This document shows, piece after piece, positions 1 through 10,810 of a stretch of 64,000 nt of DNA. Source of the stretch: Rusavskia elegans (taxonomy: Eukaryota; Ascomycota; Lecanoromycetes; Teloschistales; Teloschistaceae); contig SAUG01000040.1 in assembly GCA_011316305.1 (NCBI GenBank), positions 483,477 through 547,476 on the forward strand. The letters run 5' to 3'. Below the pieces are notes generated by a model, which worked only from the letters and a program-made list of their open reading frames with translations, made no database searches and was not told the origin of the DNA. The position numbers and the translations under genes are program-made. How positions within the stretch are numbered: the stretch's first letter is position 1; each line of letters opens with the position of its first letter.

Positions 1-507
1 CTCGTGACAGTGATCCTTCCAATATGATGTGATTAATGGCAGAGGAATTGTAACGTCCTGGACTTTCTGCGGTTATCTGACATGTAAACTAGAAATGATT
101 GATCATAGACTAAATCCCTGACTCTGGCTTGCCACGGAAGCCAAGACTCCTTATGACCCTTTGCAACGCGATACCCTTTGCAACACGCTAAAATTGGCTT
201 TGGGCACCCGGGCAACCAGATAGGCGAGGGAGATAAGGTTAAGGCTGATCAGAGCCCTATAGTTCCTTAGCAGGCGCCTTCTAGGTATCGGACCCGCCTA
301 TAGCCCGCCTAATTACTCACTAGCGTGTTGCAAAGGGTATCGCGTTGCAAAGGGTCATAGGAAGGAGTAGTGGGAAACTTACATGGAACGTCAGGGGCCC
401 GGAACCACAGAGCTCCCATTGAAGTCCCAACACATCAATTGGCTCTGATGAGCCCTCTATTAGTCGGAATTCCATGATTCGCACCATGCCTTTCTCAGTG
501 ACGGGTC
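1..507. other. Intergenic leader of window with a short inverted-repeat element
   Basis: I see no convincing coding sequence here. The main structure is the inverted-repeat element at 152-359. The remainder is the presumed upstream region of the gene starting at 508. Confidence 0.5.
152..359. mobile_element. MITE-like element with 37-bp perfect inverted termini and TA target duplication
   Basis: Bases 152-190 and 321-359 are perfect reverse complements over 39 bases, separated by about 130 bp. The outermost TA on each side (152-153 and 358-359) reads as a TA target-site duplication, leaving 37-bp terminal repeats that begin TGACCCTTTGCAACGCG. Each arm also carries the short motif TTGCAAAGGGT twice. 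There is no coding capacity for a transposase. Short length, long perfect termini and a TA duplication fit a Tc1/mariner-type non-autonomous element. Perfect arms suggest recent insertion or selection on a hairpin. It could also be an unrelated transcribed hairpin. Confidence 0.65.
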
Positions 508-3500
508 ATGTTTCTAAAGAGACATGTATGTCGCTTAGCAGCAACACATCCCACCGATTACATCTGGATCAGCGATGACATTCTGGACCATGCGGTATCT
601 CGATATATGCAGCTGTGTGTCGGTCGAAGGCATGGCAGTGCAGTTCCTGGCCCACTGGAGGCCCGCAAAAGGGCGGCAAAGAGGAGAATGATGGGCCTTG
701 CGCCGACAACTGGCGGACTTGACCCGCTTCCTGGATTCTCCGCTGGACTTGGTCGAGGGCAAGAGAATCAACAGAGCTGGCAATGGCAAAGTCCGAAGTT
801 ACCACAACCAAAGCATCCATCCCGGTTACTGGAGGAAGGCAATGGATTGTGCCCCAGCGATGATGTGGGGCCTCATTTGTCAGACAGCCCAGCTCTACCA
901 GCCTGGTTGACGGATTATGACCAAAAGAACGAGAAAGTTGCGCCTGTGGAAGAGCGTATCAACAAGCCAGTGGAAGACGTCGACACAGACGAAGTTGTCC
1001 AAGATACATACTATCACGCGAAGCCTAAGACTCGAGACCATGACAGCCCTGAAGCCCGGCTCAGGGACAATACTCATATCGACAGTATGCGGAACATTAT
1101 CAGGAGCATCCAAGAACATGACCCAATGCGCAAAACTTGCAGCCGCCTGGCCCTCCGCCAACTGCTTGACCTGGGGTGTGATATGGATAAGATACTCGAA
1201 TTCTGGGTGGATCCACTGCTGAATCCATGGCGTGCGGGAAATGTTCCATTCTTCGTTGCTCATTGTGTAGAGTTTTCGAAAGTCGAAGAGATAAGAAGAT
1301 TTTGCGACTGGACGGTGCGGCAATTCTATGTCGGAGCGTGCCCAGATCGAAATATCCTACTACTTATTTCAGAGCTGTCAAGGTTCAGGGAGCAAGATAA
1401 TTGGGAAGAGAGCCTGTTAAGTTTGTGCCAAAACATAGCCCAGGCGCTGCGGTCATCACCCGTTCTCCGTGTTGGGGACATCGCATTTGAGACCTATTCC
1501 AGCTTGCTGGCGGTATTGTTCGATGACATCTACTCCCCATCAAGGCTTGAGCTAGGTTTAGATCTGGTCAAGAGTTCGAGCTCCGCTCAGCGTCAGGATC
1601 TCTCAAGTCTAGTCTGGCCGACGATCGAACGATGGGTATACATGTGGGAGCCCTCGAGAAGTGCGGATCTAAGCTCTATGACACTGAGCTCAACTATTAC
1701 TAACCTGCTTTGCACGATGCCAAACAATGAGCTGCTGGGAATAGTACGAGATATCAGTTGGCGTATCCTTAACCTTCCGCATTCTGAACAAGATTCCCGT
1801 ATCCTTTGGCAAAAACATTCAGTGTGGTGGTCTGCGGTTCGAGCCCCGGACATATTTCAGCACATCAAGAAAACTAGCTTTTGGTCAGAGATTTCTGATG
1901 CGATACGCAAAAGACAGGAAGAGGCAATTCAGTCAACGGCCCTTGTAAAGATCAACGAGCATCTGAACCAGAACGACCTAAAAGCTGCGTATCGGACCTT
2001 CCTACAATATCCTCAGGTAACCTTGGAAAGTTGTCCACAACTGGCCGAAGCTTTGATATTGGACCCCAAGCGAAATTGGAAAACGGCATTGATGCTTCGT
2101 GAAAGTCGACAACCTACAGTCCCGGCGGGCCAACAATTGACAGGCGACGACTACGTGGCAAAGCATCTGCAGCATGGCCGCGTACGCTTACTGGAGAGAA
2201 TGGCATTGGCGTACGCGCAGCAAGAGCATATCCCGGCCGCCATGGTTTTTTACTACGCACATGGCTGCTGGAAAATACATGAGCGGGACAATCTTGGGCC
2301 CATGGGGCCAGCAATGATCCATGCCCTAACCTTGTGCGGCATTGTCAGACCGCTTCAAGCAGGACGCCAGGTCTCTCGAACAAGGATGGAGTGGATTCTC
2401 CGCATGGTGGCCGAGGTTGAGGGAGTGGAAGCATCGAAAAGACTAGGAGCAGCTATCCACGAGTGGCTTAACGAAGGTTACCAGCAGGCGAGAACTGGAC
2501 GAGATAAAGTGCTTCAGCAAAGCTTATCTTGGCGACATCATGAGCAAAATATACGGGTGCAAGGAACGGACCCCTGGAATGGTCTTTCGGCAATGGCTCA
2601 AGCTCAATCAGACGCCCCACCACGTCATGGCTGGCCTGTACAAATCACCTACAAAGCAAGTCCGGTCATCGATATGTCCTCAGCTGCCTCAGCAGACGGG
2701 ACGGATGGGGTAAATTCAGAGCAGGCATCTCTCACCTGGTCGAAGGATGAAGATGATGATGGAGAAGCTCAGCCGGCAGAAGATGCGTTCATGTCCGCCC
2801 TAGCATCTGAGACTGCTGCTTTCATAGACTCGACTAAATCCAACCCAATGCCAGAAGTATCAGACACGGCAAGGCAGTATATCGTCCCCACGGTCGCGAA
2901 GTTGCAGTACATTCCTGAACCTAACGTGCGCGACGCATCGTGGAACAAAGATCTCAAAGCCCGAGCGCGAGACGGAGCGCCGAGGGCTGCGACTTCGCCT
3001 CCTGACGTTCTCGTGGACACTGTCACCGGGCAGGTGCATTCTCTTATTCAACCAAAAGATGTACATGGAAAAAGAACGCGCGAGGAAGCAATAAATCGGC
3101 GTGTAAAAGAACGTAAATTGAATGCATTATTACTTCGACTCAACACCACTCGCACAGTCGGTCCTGGTGGAATCGGCACATCGACTTCTTCGCTTGAAAC
3201 TTGTTGTCTGCCAGAGCTCTCATCCATTCCGCCTTGTTCGCTAGCGTTGAGCGCTGCAGACCCAGACCAGCTGGAGAAGGTGTACATGTGGCGAAAGAGA
3301 ATCCAGGTCTCGCAGGATTGCGATTGGCCGTTACTTCGACATGGTATGAAGGAATATCGGGGTCCTGAGACATTCAGTAATGCCAGGGAGCCGACGTTGG
3401 GTGCAGGCTTGTTGCATGTGCGGCGGATCTTGGAGGCCGTTAAAAGGGGCGAGAAGCGTTTGGACTTGGGCTTGGGCTTGGGCTTGTCCAATAACGATCG

Positions 3501-3567
3501 AGCAGAGGCGCAGGGTGGGAGGAACAGGATAGTTCAACCCACCGTCTGGTGCGATAGGGATGATTGA
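508..3567 (+). CDS. Conserved fungal protein of unknown function, 1019 aa, possibly mitochondrial
   Basis: A single uninterrupted frame opens at ATG 508 and ends with TGA at 3567. The N-terminus (MFLKRHVCRLAATH) is basic and free of acidic residues, then a strongly basic stretch (EARKRAAKRRM, about residues 51-61) follows, which would suit mitochondrial import. Residues about 190-680 look almost entirely alpha-helical with regular hydrophobic spacing, reminiscent of TPR/PPR-type helical repeat proteins, but I recognise no diagnostic motif. Residues about 740-830 are acidic and low in complexity. The C-terminal part is basic and includes a LGLGLGL repeat encoded by TTGGGC triplets. I know no function. 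An organelle gene-expression factor is a guess from the targeting-like start and helical body. The gene itself is secure from its length and codon-like composition. Confidence 0.8.
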   Translation: MFLKRHVCRLAATHPTDYIWISDDILDHAVSRYMQLCVGRRHGSAVPGPLEARKRAAKRRMMGLAPTTGGLDPLPGFSAGLGRGQENQQSWQWQSPKLPQPKHPSRLLEEGNGLCPSDDVGPHLSDSPALPAWLTDYDQKNEKVAPVEERINKPVEDVDTDEVVQDTYYHAKPKTRDHDSPEARLRDNTHIDSMRNIIRSIQEHDPMRKTCSRLALRQLLDLGCDMDKILEFWVDPLLNPWRAGNVPFFVAHCVEFSKVEEIRRFCDWTVRQFYVGACPDRNILLLISELSRFREQDNWEESLLSLCQNIAQALRSSPVLRVGDIAFETYSSLLAVLFDDIYSPSRLELGLDLVKSSSSAQRQDLSSLVWPTIERWVYMWEPSRSADLSSMTLSSTITNLLCTMPNNELLGIVRDISWRILNLPHSEQDSRILWQKHSVWWSAVRAPDIFQHIKKTSFWSEISDAIRKRQEEAIQSTALVKINEHLNQNDLKAAYRTFLQYPQVTLESCPQLAEALILDPKRNWKTALMLRESRQPTVPAGQQLTGDDYVAKHLQHGRVRLLERMALAYAQQEHIPAAMVFYYAHGCWKIHERDNLGPMGPAMIHALTLCGIVRPLQAGRQVSRTRMEWILRMVAEVEGVEASKRLGAAIHEWLNEGYQQARTGRDKVLQQSLSWRHHEQNIRVQGTDPWNGLSAMAQAQSDAPPRHGWPVQITYKASPVIDMSSAASADGTDGVNSEQASLTWSKDEDDDGEAQPAEDAFMSALASETAAFIDSTKSNPMPEVSDTARQYIVPTVAKLQYIPEPNVRDASWNKDLKARARDGAPRAATSPPDVLVDTVTGQVHSLIQPKDVHGKRTREEAINRRVKERKLNALLLRLNTTRTVGPGGIGTSTSSLETCCLPELSSIPPCSLALSAADPDQLEKVYMWRKRIQVSQDCDWPLLRHGMKEYRGPETFSNAREPTLGAGLLHVRRILEAVKRGEKRLDLGLGLGLSNNDRAEAQGGRNRIVQPTVWCDRDD

Positions 3568-4289
3568 CATACTGATTCCCGTGACTCAAGGTATATTACT
3601 TCCTCCGCTAGTCGTGGCATCCGATTCAGGGGTCAAACCATGCAGCGTCTCTCATTATAATAAAATCATAAGCCAACCACGAAAGATTTCATGAACAGCT
3701 ATATTGTAATATCTGAGCAACCGATACAACGATAACCTCTGTCAAGGTATCAACTGTTGTACCTTCTTACTGCGATTGACTGTTAATGATAACGACAAGC
3801 CCCTGAATCCGAAGCTACCGAGGAGCCAGTCAGGGTCTGCTTGCCTGGGTATGTACCTTTGGAGTCTGATCAAGAACCGAAGAACGACTCAATCAAAGCC
3901 TTCGTCATGGCTCACGTACTTTGCTCTTACTCTTTATTGAGTCTGCGCCGCAGCTTCTTGACGTTACGTCTTTCGTTACAATAGCGTAACGGGAGGTGAG
4001 AAAGGTCCTTACGGCTGGTGACGGCATCGTTTTTGCTCCGCAGCTGCCGAGACGAAAGCTCCCTGTTTTGACTGGAGGGCTCTGCGATATACGAGGCTCC
4101 TCAGGAAGACCTTGATGACCGCAGTCAAATATTGCCGCCTAGAAGCAACATTTCCCAACATTCAGAATTGGCTTGCGAACACTCGATCGTTACCCTGAGC
4201 GCGCCCTATGGTTCGTGTCGCCATGTGTCATGATTTCGTCGGATCGTATCTCGTACATTATCGTTCCGGTCTTCGTTCCTCGAACATCC
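3568..4289. other. Intergenic region, 722 bp, no gene seen
   Basis: It lies between two convergent genes (508-3567 + and Med7 -). Frames are short and broken. The only structure noted is a small hairpin with CGTTAC/GTAACG arms at 3974-3991. I see no RNA gene. Confidence 0.6.
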
Positions 4290-5006
4290 TTACTCAAAAT
4301 CCCCCACCTCTTTCTCAATGATATCCCAAACCCTCTTCTCAATAACAACGTCCAATCCCAATTCCTCATCCCTACTTTTCGTACCCAGCCGATGCGCCCC
4401 TTCCTCAAGTTCCGGCTTCGACTCGTTCAATAATGCCTCTCGACTCTCCACATCCTCAACCACCTTCCTAACCCTCTCACAAACATCCTTACACCCTCGC
4501 GTCTCAGCCCTACACCGTTCCACCTGCTCCTCCATCATCTGTATCAACGTCTCTCGCGCCTGATGCGGTCGATACTCATTCACAATCCCGTGCGCCTCCG
4601 ACAACAACGCGCGCATCTCATCCCATTTGGGCGCCCATGTATCCGGGTCCACGGCCAAGCAATGCGTAAGGGACAGGAAAGCGAGTATTAACTGGCGCGT
4701 TGTCTTTATCAATCGATGGGGGTTTGGGGGGTCTTTGGGTGGTGGGGAATTCGTTGAAGGGGCGGGGGCTGCTGGGGTTGCGGTGTGGGCTTCGCCGAAG
4801 ATGCGGTATTGGTGGTTTGGAAGGGGGGGTGGGGGAGGGAGGAGGTTTCGCAGTTCGGGGGGTAGATCGAGGAGGGTGAGCGAGGGGGAGGATTCTTGGA
4901 GGGAGGAGAGGCGGGCGAGGTTCGATGTGGTGAAGGACTTGTAGAATGGGGGCGGAGCGGGGAAAGCGGCACTGATGGCAGCTGAAGAGATGGGAGGCTC
5001 GGCCAT
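4290..5006 (-). CDS. med7: Mediator of RNA polymerase II transcription subunit 7 (Med7), 238 aa
   Basis: Med7 is a middle-module subunit of the Mediator complex, which bridges transcription factors and RNA polymerase II in the nucleus. The family signature is clear. The start MAEPPISSAAISAAFPAPPPFYKSF matches the conserved proline-rich Med7 N-terminus (quoted here in two parts: MAEPPISSA, then AAFPAPPPFYKSF). Then come LPPELRNLLPPPPP, a variable Pro/Ala-rich linker, and the helical core with NEYRPHQARETLIQMMEEQVERC, the family's most conserved block (core YRPHQARETL). I chose the ATG at 5006. A longer frame extends to 5075 but opens with a non-ATG codon and lacks conservation. There are no introns. 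It is transcribed divergently from the PAP2 gene, with 225 bp between start codons. Length is usual for filamentous fungi. Confidence 0.92.
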   Translation of the reverse strand: MAEPPISSAAISAAFPAPPPFYKSFTTSNLARLSSLQESSPSLTLLDLPPELRNLLPPPPPLPNHQYRIFGEAHTATPAAPAPSTNSPPPKDPPNPHRLIKTTRQLILAFLSLTHCLAVDPDTWAPKWDEMRALLSEAHGIVNEYRPHQARETLIQMMEEQVERCRAETRGCKDVCERVRKVVEDVESREALLNESKPELEEGAHRLGTKSRDEELGLDVVIEKRVWDIIEKEVGDFE

Positions 5007-5231
5007 TGGGCAATACGTATAGCGAAATTCAATACTTGTGAAGTGGATGCTTGATGGTTGCACCTTCCACGGCAAGCTTCATGGGAAATCTGGGGTCATA
5101 CGCGCTAGTGAAGTGACTAAGGTACCTTAGTCTGCCTCTTTCACTCCCAGCCCAGGCACACGAGACATCCTCTTCAATCTCTACACGTTTACCTGGGATG
5201 TTGGCGCAGCTAGCAAAAGCCACTGACAACA
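5007..5231. promoter_or_regulatory. Shared divergent promoter region between med7 and the PAP2 gene
   Basis: Only 225 bp separate the ATG codons of two genes pointing away from each other, so both promoters and 5' leaders must overlap or abut here. I see no strong TATA box on either strand. This is inferred from layout alone. Confidence 0.5.
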
Positions 5232-6503
5232 ATGCCTCGAACTGGCCCTTATTCGAGTGGCAATAAGGACCCTTCCACTGAAAATGGAGGTCTAATGGGT
5301 TCGCTATCACGATTTTGGCATGTAAGTCAATTTGAAGCGCTGCGTCTCTTTGTGAAGACCGTACTGATTGCCTTGTCTGATGCAGCGTTCCTATGCTGCA
5401 GATTATACGGGCTTCGTGGTGCTCTTGGTAGGCTATATGTTTGTACGTCTTCTTGCTAAAGCGCCTGGCTGAGAATGCTCGTACTGACTGGGAACGTGCA
5501 GATTCTGACGATAGCCGAGCCCTTCCACCGCATGTTTTCTCTCGACAATATCGCGATCCAATTCCCTCACGCGGAGATTGAGCGAGTCCCAGTTAGTACG
5601 AGCCCACCAAACCTTTTTCCCACCTCGCTGGCCGAACCCTCCCACATTCGCCCCTTTTACCCACCGGTTATCGAGGTGCATCTGCGAGGGACCTGCTCAC
5701 CTTTTAGACAGAATACAATATCCTCTACTCAGCGATCGTTCCCCTGATCATCATCCTGATTTCAACTCTCCTCATCCGCCCCTCGACGATTCCCAACCGC
5801 TACCATAAGGCGCATGTCACAGTCCTTGGGCTGCTCATAAGCCTGATTCTAACATCCTTCATCGCCGATGTGGTCAAGAACGCCGTCGGCCGTCCTCGGC
5901 CAGATCTACTCGCCCGCTGTAAACCAGCCAAGGGAACCCCGGCCCACCATCTCGTTACGATAGACGTGTGTACGGAAAAAGACCATCACACCTTACATGA
6001 CGGATGGAGGAGTTTCCCAAGCGGTCACAGTAGCTTTGCTTTCAGCGGACTGGGCTATCTGAGTCTGTACGTGATGGAATCCACCCTCTCCTCAATCCAA
6101 GCTCGGAGATGCTGACCCGAAGAGAAGGTTCCTAGCAGGCCAGCTCCACATATTCCGCCCGCGCACCGACCTTTTCCGTGTTCTCCTCGCTCTGGCGCCC
6201 TTGATAGGCGCGGCGTTGATTGCCATCTCCCGCTGCGAAGACTACCGACACGATGTCTACGACGTCACGGTAGGCTCTATCCTTGGCATATCGATGGCAT
6301 ACTTCTCGTACCGCCGCTACTATCCGAGCCTCAAATCACGACGATGTGATACGCCGTTCCCAAGCCGGGCGCAGACGAATGTCATGGAAGGTGGATCAGG
6401 GAAGAGGAGGGATGAGGAGGCAAGGGTTGGGACCGCGGACGAGGAGGACGAGGAAGAGAGTGAGCAGATGCCTCTGAGGGAATCAAGTAGAGACAGAGGA
6501 TGA
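5232..6503 (+). CDS. PAP2-family lipid phosphate phosphatase (diacylglycerol pyrophosphate phosphatase-like), 323 aa, 5 exons
   Basis: Enzymes of this family dephosphorylate phosphatidate, lysophosphatidate and diacylglycerol pyrophosphate in internal membranes. Exons are 5232-5321, 5386-5442, 5502-5591, 5708-6066 and 6128-6503. All junctions are GT..AG and keep frame. The three phosphatase motifs are complete: KNAVGRPRP (K136 to P144), PSGH (183-186) and SRCEDYRHDVYD (S233, H240, D244), matching KX6RP, PSGH and SRX5HX3D. Several hydrophobic spans lie between them (for example ILYSAIVPLIIILISTLLI after residue 80). The C-terminus is hydrophilic and acidic (EEDEEESEQ), probably cytosolic. The intron before exon 5 has a CTGAC branch-like site. 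Family assignment is firm; exact substrate is not. It resembles yeast Dpp1 and Lpp1. Confidence 0.88.
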
Positions 6504-6915
6504 GGAGTATATATCAAGATACTGTCAATTGATGTACAACAATCACCTCCCGATCCCGGTGATATGGTAGGGCTGATAGGATGTTATCTTAGTGGCGGCA
6601 AGCTGCTGAAGCGAAGCCGACTTAGCCGAGCCTCCGAGCCAGGGGCTACTGTGAGCGTGGGGGTGAAGATGACAACATTCATCCTGTGATTGCTTCGTTT
6701 TGACATTCCTATCCAGCATCCTGCAGTCACCACTCACCACCCACTCATCCAGCAAATCACGCTTTACGACTTCCTTCTTGTGATCATCAATTGAGCCCCC
6801 TGCTGATTCGGTTGTAATTCATCATATTGAGGTTATCCGATAACCCTACTGCTTGCTCCAACCCTCCTTCTTCATTCTCTCCGCCACCCAATTGAGAAAC
6901 TGGCATGCTGCCAAT
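6504..6915. other. Intergenic region and probable 5' leader of rei1
   Basis: No gene is seen in these 412 bp. The part just upstream of 6916 is pyrimidine-rich on the plus strand, as is common in filamentous-fungal promoters. It probably holds the rei1 promoter and leader. Confidence 0.5.
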
Positions 6916-8691
6916 ATGGCTACCATAGCCCCAACCAGACCTGTAAATCATGGCCCTCAGCCCATCCCCGTGGCCACTACCACTCAATCCTACGAATATA
7001 CTTGCAATTCTTGCCAGGTGGCGTTCAGAAACAATGACTTGCAGCGGACCCATATGCGAGGAGATTGGCAGTAGGTCCAGCCCCTCGCCTGATCCAAAAA
7101 AGACTGACGTTGAGAAAGTCGTTACAATTTGAAACGTCGCGTCGCTTCGTTGCCGCCCTTGTCTTCCGAGGTTTTTGCAGAGAAGGTCCTCACAGCACAA
7201 GCAACTTCTACCGCCGCCGCCGCAAAAGCCTCCTTCGAAAGACAGTGTACGGCTTGTCAGAAAACATACTACAGCGAGAATGCATACCAGAATCATCTGG
7301 GCAGTCAGAAGCATCGACTAAGATTGGCTGCCTTAAACAAAGGAGACCCTACCAAGGATCCCGAGACCGACTCCGTTGTCAGCTCAGCATTGTCGCTCGG
7401 TGACCCGATCGACCCAGCGCCAACTGAGTCGATTGATCCCGAGGCAGAAGCCGAATTTTCAAAGGTGATGGATGGAATCAAGGAAACCAGTCTCGACGAT
7501 CATAACGTTGTTTCACGACGGCCGTCAAGGCCCCACCATTCGGGCAACGACGATCGACCAGAACATCCTTTGTCGCAGCCTGCGACAGCCGGCACCACAC
7601 CAGTAGCGAGTAGACCTAGGTCTCCCGCTCACACCGCGGGAACAGCACCTTTAAAACAGTGTCTGTTCTGCAATTATGAATCTCCGACGTTCAAGCTCAG
7701 TGTACTGCACATGAGCAGGTTCCATGGACTTTTCATTCCGGAACAAGCGTATCTTGTTGATCTGGAAGGTCTTGTGGCTTACCTTTATGGCAAGATCACG
7801 GAGCTCCATGAGTGTCTTTGGTGTCACAAATGCAAAGGTTCAACGGAAAGTATACAAACCCATATGCGAGATAAAGGACATTGTAATATTTCGTACGATT
7901 CGGAAACTGAGATGATCGAAGTGGGCCAGTTCTACGATTTCCGAAGTTCTTATTCGGATCCTGAGTCTGACCTGGGCGAGGAAGACGAGGATGAGGATAT
8001 GAAAGATGTCGATGGGGGTGTGAAACTTGGGGGCAGGAAATGCCTCAAGACCGTTATCAGCGATGCCAATGGGGATCTGGAAATACAGGAGGGTGCTGAC
8101 GAGAATGCTGAGGGCTGGGAAACGGACAGCTCAGCTTCATCAATAGCCTCCGAGGACCTAACCGCTATTCCTATCGACGATCGTTCCGAAGCTTATAAGA
8201 GGCTGCCTTTGAGTCGCCATCACTCACATACAGATCCGAGACATCATCATCAAATCGACGGCTTCCATTCGCACGCTCATTCCCACCGCGCCGTCTTCAG
8301 GGATGATTACGAACTTCACTTGCCATCTGGTCGGACTGCGGGCCATCGTAGCCTAGCGCGCTATTACCGCCAGAATCTCCATAATTATCCTAGTGCCGCC
8401 GAACGTGTCGAGCGACAGCAGCGCATGATCGAGAACGCTCGGTCGGAAGACACAGACGAAGACATGGATGACGATTCTGACCAGCAAGACGGTTCTCGTG
8501 GCAGACAGGTCGCTACAAGAGCGAATGGTAACCTCAGCATGGTTGGTGTGGCTGACTCCAAGAAGCGAGAACTTCGAGCTGTGGAGAAACGTGATCGGAG
8601 AAGAGAACAGAGGGCGCAAAAGCAGCAGGAGTGGAGTGTTAATAAGAAGGGCAACAACCAGAAGCATTTCCGGGATCCATTGCTACAATAG
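6916..8691 (+). CDS. rei1: Cytoplasmic pre-60S ribosome maturation factor Rei1/Reh1, four zinc fingers, 575 aa
   Basis: Rei1 acts on cytosolic pre-60S particles and helps release and recycle the export factor Arx1. There are two exons, 6916-7070 and 7119-8691, joined across a 48-nt intron. Joining completes the first finger as DWHRYNLKRRVASLPPL, a family hallmark (core HRYNLKRRV). Four C2H2 fingers are visible: YTCNSCQVAF..HMRGDWH; RQCTACQKTYY..HLGSQKH (U1-like); KQCLFCNYES..HMSRFHG; and HECLWCHKCKG..HMRDKGH. Acidic stretches (EEDEDEDMKD) and a His-rich tract (HSHTDPRHHH) follow. The end is very basic, KKRELRAVEKRDRRREQ, fitting rRNA contact. It is longer than yeast Rei1 (about 390 aa) because of these low-complexity inserts, as is common in Aspergillus relatives. 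I cannot separate Rei1 from Reh1 by sight. Confidence 0.92.
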
Positions 8692-8915
8692 ATTGTATTG
8701 GAGACTTGGCCCCTTCTGCTGTTTGCGAGGAAGATATAAAGTGGATGGGTCTGGAAGTGGATCATTGTAGATAGAAAGAGTCTTCTATACGAATTATCCT
8801 CAAGCTCCTTCAAAGTCTTTCACGGAGAAAATCTATTACTACGTATTGACTAGACGCCTCGACTCGGCAGATATCAGCAATCAACTTTTCATGCAAAGAT
8901 GCCCCATCACAATCA

Positions 8916-10810
8916 TTATTTCCTCGCCAGATTACTATGCAACACATGTTCCCTCATCGCCAAACTCACCGCCGCCCCTAACACCCCTATCCCCAAAGTC
9001 GTCAGAAATACACCCCGGAGCGAATCCATATAACAATCCATCGCATCTTCTTTCAACCCCGGCGGCAGCTTCCCAATCTCATCCAGACTATCCCTCAGTT
9101 TCTCCACATACTTGTTTTGGTCCGAGCCCGGGAGACCCGAGAAGCGGGATTGTAGTTTCAGGTTGAGGATATTTTGGAACACGGCGCTCGCGACGGCGAT
9201 GCCGATTGTTGAGCCGGTGCTGCGGAAGGCGTAGGAGGCGGAGGTTATGACGGCTTGGTTTGCGTGGGAGACGGCGGCGATGAGGGCGAGGAGGGTGATG
9301 GTTAGCATGCCCGAGTAGCCGATACCTGGATCAGTGAGTGATCTTTCTTGTGGTATCGAAGTGCGGGAGGGATGTCGTGGTGTCAGAATTATGACGTACC
9401 GCTGAGGAGGAAAGCGATGAAGGGTTGCCATGAGGGGGTTTCCAGCTGGAAGGATGCGTACATGGCTAGGGAGATGAGGAGAATGAGTTGGGAGGTGATG
9501 CTTAGGTAGTAGTAACGGCCGGTTTTTCGCATGATGAGACCGCTGGCTACGCTGCCGATGCCGACTAGATTGTTTGACCGTGTCAGCGTGTCCTCTCTCA
9601 GGTAATTGGCAGAATACCGAGATTTGTTTTGGGAGTACAAACTGCTGGGGATCAAAGGCTGCCAATCATTGGGTTTCCAGTAACGCCATACTTAGGGTAT
9701 AGAGAGGTAACGAGCCAGGAATGATGCCTTACCTCCAACAGATGCTGGGATAAGCCTTGCGCCAGCGGCGGTTGTAGATAAGCCCTTGACCTGGAAATAA
9801 ACCGGGCCGTAAAAGAGGATTGAGAATTGACACATCGTAGTAAACCAGTTGGTAAGACAAGCGGAAAGGACGGTGCGGTCCATAAGCAGGCGGACTGGGA
9901 TCACAGGCTCGGAGGCGTAGTTTGCCTCAATAATTATGAAAACCACTAGAGAGACGGCTGAAAGAGAAAGGGACACGAGGACCAAAGGCGAGGTCCAGGG
10001 GACTATGTTACCCCCTGAATTAATTCCCAACAGTAGAAGAACGAGAGTGCTAATGAGAGTGAGAGCACCCAGATAGTCGATACGCTTCCACGCAGACTGA
10101 TCGCTGGGCTTGATAGGAATATGGACAGTGAAGAAAACCAAGATACCCGAGATGACAGTCAAAGGGACCTGGATCAAGAATGCAATACGCCAACCCCAGA
10201 TATCGTTGATCCAGCCCCCAAAGACTCCACCTAGGCCTGCACCTATACCATAGAAGATATTGCCAATGCCTTGCCACAAGCCTCGCTTCCGAAGCGGCAC
10301 CAGGTCGGAGCCTACAAAGGTAGTGATGGCGGTCAATCCACCCCCTCCCATACCAGCAACGACCCTGCCCAGGATCATGGTCCACTCATCCTGTGCAAGA
10401 CCGCAGATCAGGTTCCCGGCGGCGAAGAAGACATTAGAGAAGAGTAAGCCTGCCCTCCTCCCCAGTATATCCGTCAATCGACCGCTAAGAGGCTGAAGGG
10501 CAGCATTAGCAATAAGATAGGCGGACGCAAGCCACGAAAGTAGCGAGAGGGAATGAAAGGAGGTAGATATGGGAGCCGAGAGCGTTGCAATGATGGTCGA
10601 GTCCAAAGCTGCAAGGAAGCAGCCAAGCCAGATGCTCCCCAGCACTACCAGCAGCTTGCCAGTTGTAGGTTCCTCGGCAATGGGAGTGTCATCGTCCTTA
10701 GGGAGATGCTGCGGAGGGTGGATGGCTCCATCGTCTGACTTGCTGGCCCTTTGACCGAGGAGTGGACTCGTTTCCGAGGGGGACTCGTTGAATTCTTCCT
10801 CCGAGGTCAT
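8916..10810 (-). CDS. MFS transporter of the vacuolar basic amino acid (Vba/Fnx1) type, 550 aa, 3 exons
   Basis: Exons on the minus strand are 10810-9733, 9564-9400 and 9325-8916. Joins give PASVGVGIGSVASG and FLLSGIGYSGML, both in frame. The protein has about 14 hydrophobic spans, the MFS motif LSGRLTDILGRR, and RVVAGMGGGG, typical of the DHA2-like branch holding yeast Vba proteins and S. pombe Fnx1. These are proton-driven exporters or vacuolar importers of basic amino acids. The N-terminal tail contains E13-TSP-LL, a [DE]xxxLL acidic dileucine signal that would direct a protein to the vacuole. I chose the ATG at 10810; the frame further upstream starts only with TTG. It diverges from the NCS1 permease. 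A drug transporter of the same superfamily is the main alternative. Confidence 0.85.

Noticed and set aside
1801..1850. tRNA B-box-like GGTTCGAGCCCC inside the first gene
   Set aside because: It lies in a well-supported coding frame and no tRNA fold can be drawn around it.
4618..5032. Pro/Ser-rich frames overlapping med7
   Set aside because: Shadow frames of the Med7 coding strand; no ATG start or conserved motif.
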